DNA of 64,000 nucleotides from Eutreptiella sp. 'Long Island Sound 2002' (lineage: Eukaryota; Euglenozoa; Euglenophyceae; Eutreptiales; Eutreptiaceae). Position numbers and translations under genes: made by a program. The notes below the pieces were generated by a model. The model saw only the letters and a list, made by a program, of their open reading frames with translations. It was not told the origin of the DNA and did no database searches. The first letter of the stretch is position 1. Each line of letters begins with the position of its first letter. The stretch lies in assembly GCA_964036045.1 (NCBI GenBank), contig OZ038380.1, forward strand, positions 63,534,591 through 63,598,590, read 5' to 3'. Shown in pieces: positions 60,745 through 64,000 of this stretch.

Positions 60745-60789
60745 TTGAGTTGAGTAGAACAGTTTTGGCCTTTAAAGGACAATCTAGGG
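60745..60789 (-). repeat. Right terminal inverted repeat
   Basis: Reverse complement partner of the left terminal repeat, ending AATCTAGGG at 60789. Confidence 0.75.
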
Positions 60790-60797
60790 GATAGGGG

Positions 60798-60875
60798 TGG
60801 TAAAGGAGGGGGCAAGGGGGTTGGCAAGGGTGGAACCTGAAACCCCCAGAGGCGCTCATCAGCGCCCGCTACTTC
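60798..60875 (+). pseudogene. Gag remnant right of the TIR transposon
   Basis: Immediately after the right target-duplication octamer the sequence encodes a Gly/Lys-rich string (GGKGGGKGVGKGG) like the tail of the gag block left of the insertion. This is consistent with the transposon splitting one retroelement. It ends at the LTR of the next element. Confidence 0.35.
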
Positions 60876-61175
60876 TGTTGTGGTTTGTTTCTTGGGAACT
60901 CGACTGCACTCCTGTGCCTCTTTGTTTCTCAAAATCCGAAATCCAAAATCCCAATCGACAAACCTCGCAGGATCTTTAGACGGGGCACCAATAATAACAC
61001 AATCTCGAAGACATAAACCCTGTTCAAAGATCGAAGTATCTTACAGCGCTCATTCACAGTTGGCATTCGATGCTTCTTTATTATTCACAGACTGTCAGCG
61101 CGATTGCGACTGCGACTTGCGATTTGTGCGCTGTTGCGCTGCGCTGTTGCGCTGCTGCTGTTTGAAGCCATAACA
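60876..61175 (-). repeat. 3' LTR (300 bp) of a minus-strand LTR retroelement
   Basis: Minus-strand start TGTTATGG (61175) and end CCACAACA (60876) form short imperfect inverted termini of the TG...CA type. A polypurine tract of seven G lies just upstream (61185-61179). An AATAAA signal is at 61082-61077, about 95 nt into the LTR. The plus-strand flank ACTTC (60871-60875) would be one copy of a 5-bp target duplication; the partner lies outside the window. Confidence 0.6.
61077..61082 (-). promoter_or_regulatory. AATAAA polyadenylation signal in the LTR
   Basis: Minus-strand AATAATAAAG, in the position expected of the R region of an LTR. Confidence 0.45.
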
Positions 61176-61178
61176 CTA

Positions 61179-61185
61179 CCCCCCC
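61179..61185 (-). promoter_or_regulatory. Polypurine tract (primer site for plus-strand DNA synthesis)
   Basis: On the minus strand seven G followed by TAG lie directly before the TG start of the LTR. Confidence 0.55.
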
Positions 61186-61302
61186 GTTGAGAACTCGAAG
61201 AGGTCTCACTCACCTGGGCGGGCGTCACAATGTCGAATGAGAGCAGGCCCAGACAGAAAAATTTTTTTTTGGGCCTCGACATGTGCTGGCTACAGAAGCA
61301 TA

Positions 61303-61347
61303 ACAGTGGACCAATCCTGGTCGAAACAGTGGACCAATTCTGGTCGA
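61303..61347. repeat. 23-bp tandem duplication
   Basis: ACAGTGGACCAATCCTGGTC at 61303 and ACAGTGGACCAATTCTGGTC at 61326, in the noncoding stretch between the ORF and the LTR. Confidence 0.85.
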
Positions 61348-61615
61348 GATCACACACCGAGGTGCAGTCATGGGACACCCGTCGTCAGCGCCTCATTCAC
61401 ACGCCGTGTTCGACTTTGCCACGGCTGCGGCTTTCGGCGGAAGCTGCAGAAGACAACCTCGCCAGGCACACTGCACGGGCGCTGTACCCGCAGCAAGGCT
61501 GTGGGCACGTCGAACCATAACATACCATAACATCGAAGCTGGATGCTCAGCAGACCAACAGGCCTGTACATCTGTCAGCTCGACAGGACATATGGAGGCA
61601 TTCGATACCATTAAT

Positions 61616-61735
61616 GGCATCCAGACTGTCAAATAAGCCATTACTTGGCATCCAGACTGTCGAATCAGCCATTACTTGGCATCCAGACTGTCGAACCAGC
61701 CATTACTTGGCATCCAGACATGTCGAATCAGCAGT
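61616..61735. repeat. 31-bp tandem repeat at the 3' end of the LTR-element ORF
   Basis: Copies start at 61616, 61647, 61678 and 61709 (last one partial), each beginning GGCATCCAGAC and most ending CAGCCATTACTT. The stop codon of the minus-strand ORF (61728-61730) lies in the fourth copy, so the array begins exactly where coding ends. Confidence 0.9.
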
Positions 61736-63449
61736 CCGTGCCCCACGTGAACGTGTACGAACGATCCACGGGAAGTCGACATAGTTCATGCACTTCCTTT
61801 AGTGTCTCGACGCCAGCCATGAACTTGAAGGTGTCATGACCCGTATAGTGTCGACGGATATCACTGTCGAGGGCACGCTTCTGAATCAGGATACCAGATC
61901 GATGGTTCAGCAATCGAAGGTTGGGATCACCAGGTCGGTCGTCGACGGGGCACTTGTACTGGAATACGAAGACATGTTCACGGGCAAGCGCTCGAAATTG
62001 TCCAGGTCCCAGTGTTTGTGCCCTGGTCGAATAGAAGTCCCAGAGGCTCGACGGTTTCCAAACGTCCTCACTCCACAGATCGGCCCGATTGGTGACCTCG
62101 AAGGAGTATCCGTCATGTCGACCAGTAGACCACCGATAGGTTTCCTTCGAACCAGTACCAGCGGCCATGCTGTGGTAGAACTGACCAGTTCGCGTATCGA
62201 CTCGCCACCACGGCGTGTCGGCAATGGAAAGTCGTCGTACGACAATGACGGCGCTGATGTCGTCCTTCTCAGGGCCGAGGGCATATCGGTCGACGATCTC
62301 AAGCGTGTCGGTTCGAGAACCTTCTTCTTGGAGTCGACCGAGGTGTTGATGGACATAGTGGCCGTCAGCGAGGGAACTCTGCAGAGCGAATCGAACCGCT
62401 TCTGCAGTCACAAGGCTCGAAGCCGTGTCGACAATGACCGCTTCGAGGACTTGGTCTCGGCAGCTGACCTTGCGTCGATGTGCAGCCTTAAAGTCTTCGT
62501 GGATCGGCGTGAGGTACTTGAAGAACGGCATGTCGAAGTGGTGCTGATAGGCATTCGACTCCATCGACAAGACCCGGTGATCGAGGGGGTCCGGGTGGAA
62601 CGGGTCGCTCGCAGGCGAGTCGGTTTTCTCGATCTCCTCCCGTTCGTCAGCATAGACGTCCCTTCGAAACTTGACCGTCCGACGCCAACGTTGTCCATCT
62701 TGGTATCCGGCCTCGAAGGGGGACATGAGGTATGTCGAGGTACCCAGGCGTCGAACCAAATCGGAGGCATCCACGAAAGGGAAAAGATTGACATACTCTT
62801 CATTCGATGAGTGCAGGGCAGCAACTCGTCGGATTGCCCTATCGAAGTGGTGGTACCCGAGTCGTCCGGGTCCAGTCTGGTAGATCGTCGCCAACTGGAC
62901 AAGGTCGATGGGGGCGCCTGGTGCGACGGCGTTGTACGCGTAGGGTTCGATCTGTTCTTCGAGTCGAAAGTATTCCTGGAGCTGGACCGCAAGGTCCTGT
63001 GTTCGATGTGGAGCGCACCCATATCGTTTATACCCAAGTCGAGAGGTGCCTCGAAGGCGGCGCAGTTGGTGTCGGCGAAGAAGCAAATCGACTTTGTACG
63101 CAAGGAAGGGGGCTCCATCTTCGAAGAGCCAGTCGTTCGCCTGGCAAACCTTTTGAAGATCACGGATAACTCCCATAATCGAAACTGCAACGGGAGCTTC
63201 TCGTCTCATCCTTTCTTGGGTCCAGAAGCGTCGATACTTGAAGATCACGTCGATCCCATCCCCAACGTTTATCAGGTCGTCGATACCCGAGATCTCTCGA
63301 TGCATGCGGTTGAGTCGAGCAATTTGACTCGGCAGGGTATGTTCGGTGAGGCCTTGTCGGAATCCATAATCGAGCTCTTCATCATAATGTCGCCATTTCA
63401 TGAGGGCCGTTCGAAAGTTTGACAAGCCACTTCGATTTTCGTATACCAT
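61728..63449 (-). CDS. Unidentified 573-codon ORF in the LTR element
   Basis: ATG at 63449, TGA at 61730-61728. The product is about 67 kDa, rich in Arg, Asp, Glu, Tyr and His, with no membrane segment or signal peptide. I see no reverse transcriptase YxDD, no RNase H or integrase HHCC/DDE motif and no protease DTG/DSG. It lies directly 5' of the 3' LTR, the env-like or extra-ORF position. It overlaps the upstream ORF by 52 bp in the -1 relation; no canonical slippery heptamer is visible in the overlap. Codon boundaries are unusual: TCGA is formed again and again (Arg CGA after xxT, and xTC before GAx). It could be a third ORF of an LTR element, cargo of a non-autonomous element or a divergent gag. 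Confidence 0.6.
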   Translation of the reverse strand: MVYENRSGLSNFRTALMKWRHYDEELDYGFRQGLTEHTLPSQIARLNRMHREISGIDDLINVGDGIDVIFKYRRFWTQERMRREAPVAVSIMGVIRDLQKVCQANDWLFEDGAPFLAYKVDLLLRRHQLRRLRGTSRLGYKRYGCAPHRTQDLAVQLQEYFRLEEQIEPYAYNAVAPGAPIDLVQLATIYQTGPGRLGYHHFDRAIRRVAALHSSNEEYVNLFPFVDASDLVRRLGTSTYLMSPFEAGYQDGQRWRRTVKFRRDVYADEREEIEKTDSPASDPFHPDPLDHRVLSMESNAYQHHFDMPFFKYLTPIHEDFKAAHRRKVSCRDQVLEAVIVDTASSLVTAEAVRFALQSSLADGHYVHQHLGRLQEEGSRTDTLEIVDRYALGPEKDDISAVIVVRRLSIADTPWWRVDTRTGQFYHSMAAGTGSKETYRWSTGRHDGYSFEVTNRADLWSEDVWKPSSLWDFYSTRAQTLGPGQFRALAREHVFVFQYKCPVDDRPGDPNLRLLNHRSGILIQKRALDSDIRRHYTGHDTFKFMAGVETLKEVHELCRLPVDRSYTFTWGTDC

Positions 63450-64000
63450 TGGTATCCTGGCTTACCACCAAGGTTTCCATGCTCATCGAAAGACGTGTCA
63501 GGGGCACTTCGAGCCAATTCGTACGGGAATGGTGCGGTTCGACCCCAACTGTCGATGCAGATGGTCTTGCCCAACTCGACAATGGCGGCATTTGCGTTCG
63601 ACACGACTTCATAGTGTTTCTCGCTCAGGAACGTGTGCGGCTTTCGAAGACCAGCCATGGTACTCGACGCAATAGTGAGTACCGATGGTTCCAGCTTAGT
63701 GTACTCCGTCTTCATCGGATCATCTTCATGTGTCCCAAATCCATAGGGTGGCTTCAATCCGAACGTTCCCAAGTGTCGAAGTTCGTCGATGGTCTCGATT
63801 TCATGATTGTACTGCGGCATGTTGTAGGGCTGCCATTTCGACTCCGGCACCGGCACAGAATCGTAGCTGGGTGGTGCTGTCGACCGCGCGGGTTCGTAAG
63901 GATATTCTGCTTCGTCGTCGGACTCGAGTGGCCAGGTTTCAGCGTCGTAGTTGTAGTCATCGTCGTGGTAATAGGATTCGGCGTCGTGGTAGTAGGAGTC
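63398..64000 (-). CDS. Unidentified ORF, 5' part outside the window
   Basis: This minus-strand frame is open from the window edge to TGA 63400-63398. The first 20 or so residues visible are acidic and Tyr-rich (repeats of YYHD), followed by a Pro/Glu linker and a globular part (YNHEIETIDELRHLGTFG, then a segment with FLSEKHYEVVSN). No family is recognised. It overlaps the 573-codon ORF in the -1 frame and shares its TCGA-rich composition, so the two are probably parts of one gene, joined by frameshifting, by splicing or broken by a mutation. Confidence 0.55.
   Translation of the reverse strand, partial: DSYYHDAESYYHDDDYNYDAETWPLESDDEAEYPYEPARSTAPPSYDSVPVPESKWQPYNMPQYNHEIETIDELRHLGTFGLKPPYGFGTHEDDPMKTEYTKLEPSVLTIASSTMAGLRKPHTFLSEKHYEVVSNANAAIVELGKTICIDSWGRTAPFPYELARSAPDTSFDEHGNLGGKPGYQWYTKIEVACQTFERPS

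Larger units (their letters stand above)
56235..60789 (+). mobile_element. DNA transposon with terminal inverted repeats and cargo ORFs, nested in gag
   Basis: The left end (56235: CCCTAGATT ... AAGGTCAAAGCC, then GTTCTACTCAACTCAA) and the right end read in reverse from 60789 (CCCTAGATT ... AAGGCCAAAACT, then the same 16 bases) form imperfect inverted repeats of about 45 bp. The flanking octamers GAATGGGG (56227-56234) and GATAGGGG (60790-60797) match at 6 of 8 positions, compatible with an aged 8-bp target duplication. The element is about 4.55 kb and carries a broken transposase, an exonuclease-like frame, a dioxygenase-like frame and an acidic frame, all on the plus strand. The known precedent for transposons carrying TET/JBP dioxygenases is the KDZ group in fungi and green algae. 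I cannot assign this element to that group with certainty. Confidence 0.72.

Noticed and set aside
63398-63449. Programmed -1 frameshift site between the two LTR-element ORFs
   Set aside because: No X-XXY-YYZ slippery heptamer is visible in the 52-bp overlap, so a frameshift signal is not called; only the frame relation is reported.

Overview
The window is nuclear DNA of an intron-containing eukaryote with a large, repeat-rich genome. GT-AG introns, a hAT transposase remnant, retrotransposon gag and LTR sequence, (CAG)n tracts and a long satellite array all point that way. No rRNA, tRNA, bacterial operon or CRISPR array was seen. Transposon-borne TET/JBP-like dioxygenases are known from fungi and green algae, so an alga or streptophyte (a charophyte is my guess) fits, but the species cannot be fixed from sequence alone.

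Layout. 1-1018: a 36-bp minisatellite cut by the window edge. About 1190-4300: five to six degenerate 540-650-bp repeats carrying (CAG)n tracts and GGACGATCGTCC palindromes. 4718-9232: a spliced, unidentified minus-strand gene of at least nine exons, assembled here by eye. 9.2-13.0 kb: mostly unassigned, with two local duplications and a small two-exon reading frame (11871-12177). 13021-15925: two head-to-tail copies of a 1.15-kb element (E, interrupted, then A). 15926-43544: a tandem array of about 38 units of 730 bp, same orientation, directly abutting A. 43545-44967: spacer. 44968-47583: a mirror-image small version of the same arrangement on the minus strand (element D followed by two 730-bp units). 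48394-50637: a decayed hAT element holding a chromodomain-like frame and the transposase C-terminus. 50739-51884 and 53268-54413: solo copies B and C of the 1.15-kb element. 54414-56234: a frame-broken retrotransposon gag. 56235-60789: a DNA transposon with terminal inverted repeats inserted in that gag, encoding a broken transposase, an exonuclease-like frame and a putative TET/JBP-type 2-oxoglutarate dioxygenase. 60876-64000: the 3' end of a minus-strand LTR element (300-bp LTR, polypurine tract) with two overlapping unidentified ORFs and a strong excess of the tetranucleotide TCGA.

The most interesting system is the pair formed by the 1.15-kb element and the 730-bp unit. They differ internally, but both end in the same architecture: a GGTCATTT-type motif, a long G/C hairpin, a short CCCC-GGGG hairpin, then about 10 nt ending TGAACAAG. 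Units join exactly at AACAAG. Each 730-bp array lies immediately 3' of a 1.15-kb copy, which suggests insertion into the element's own end, or an end-specific amplification process. The second is the TIR transposon carrying a possible 5-methylcytosine-modifying enzyme. The many 60-190-codon reading frames inside the 730-bp units repeat with the unit on both strands and are not annotated as genes.
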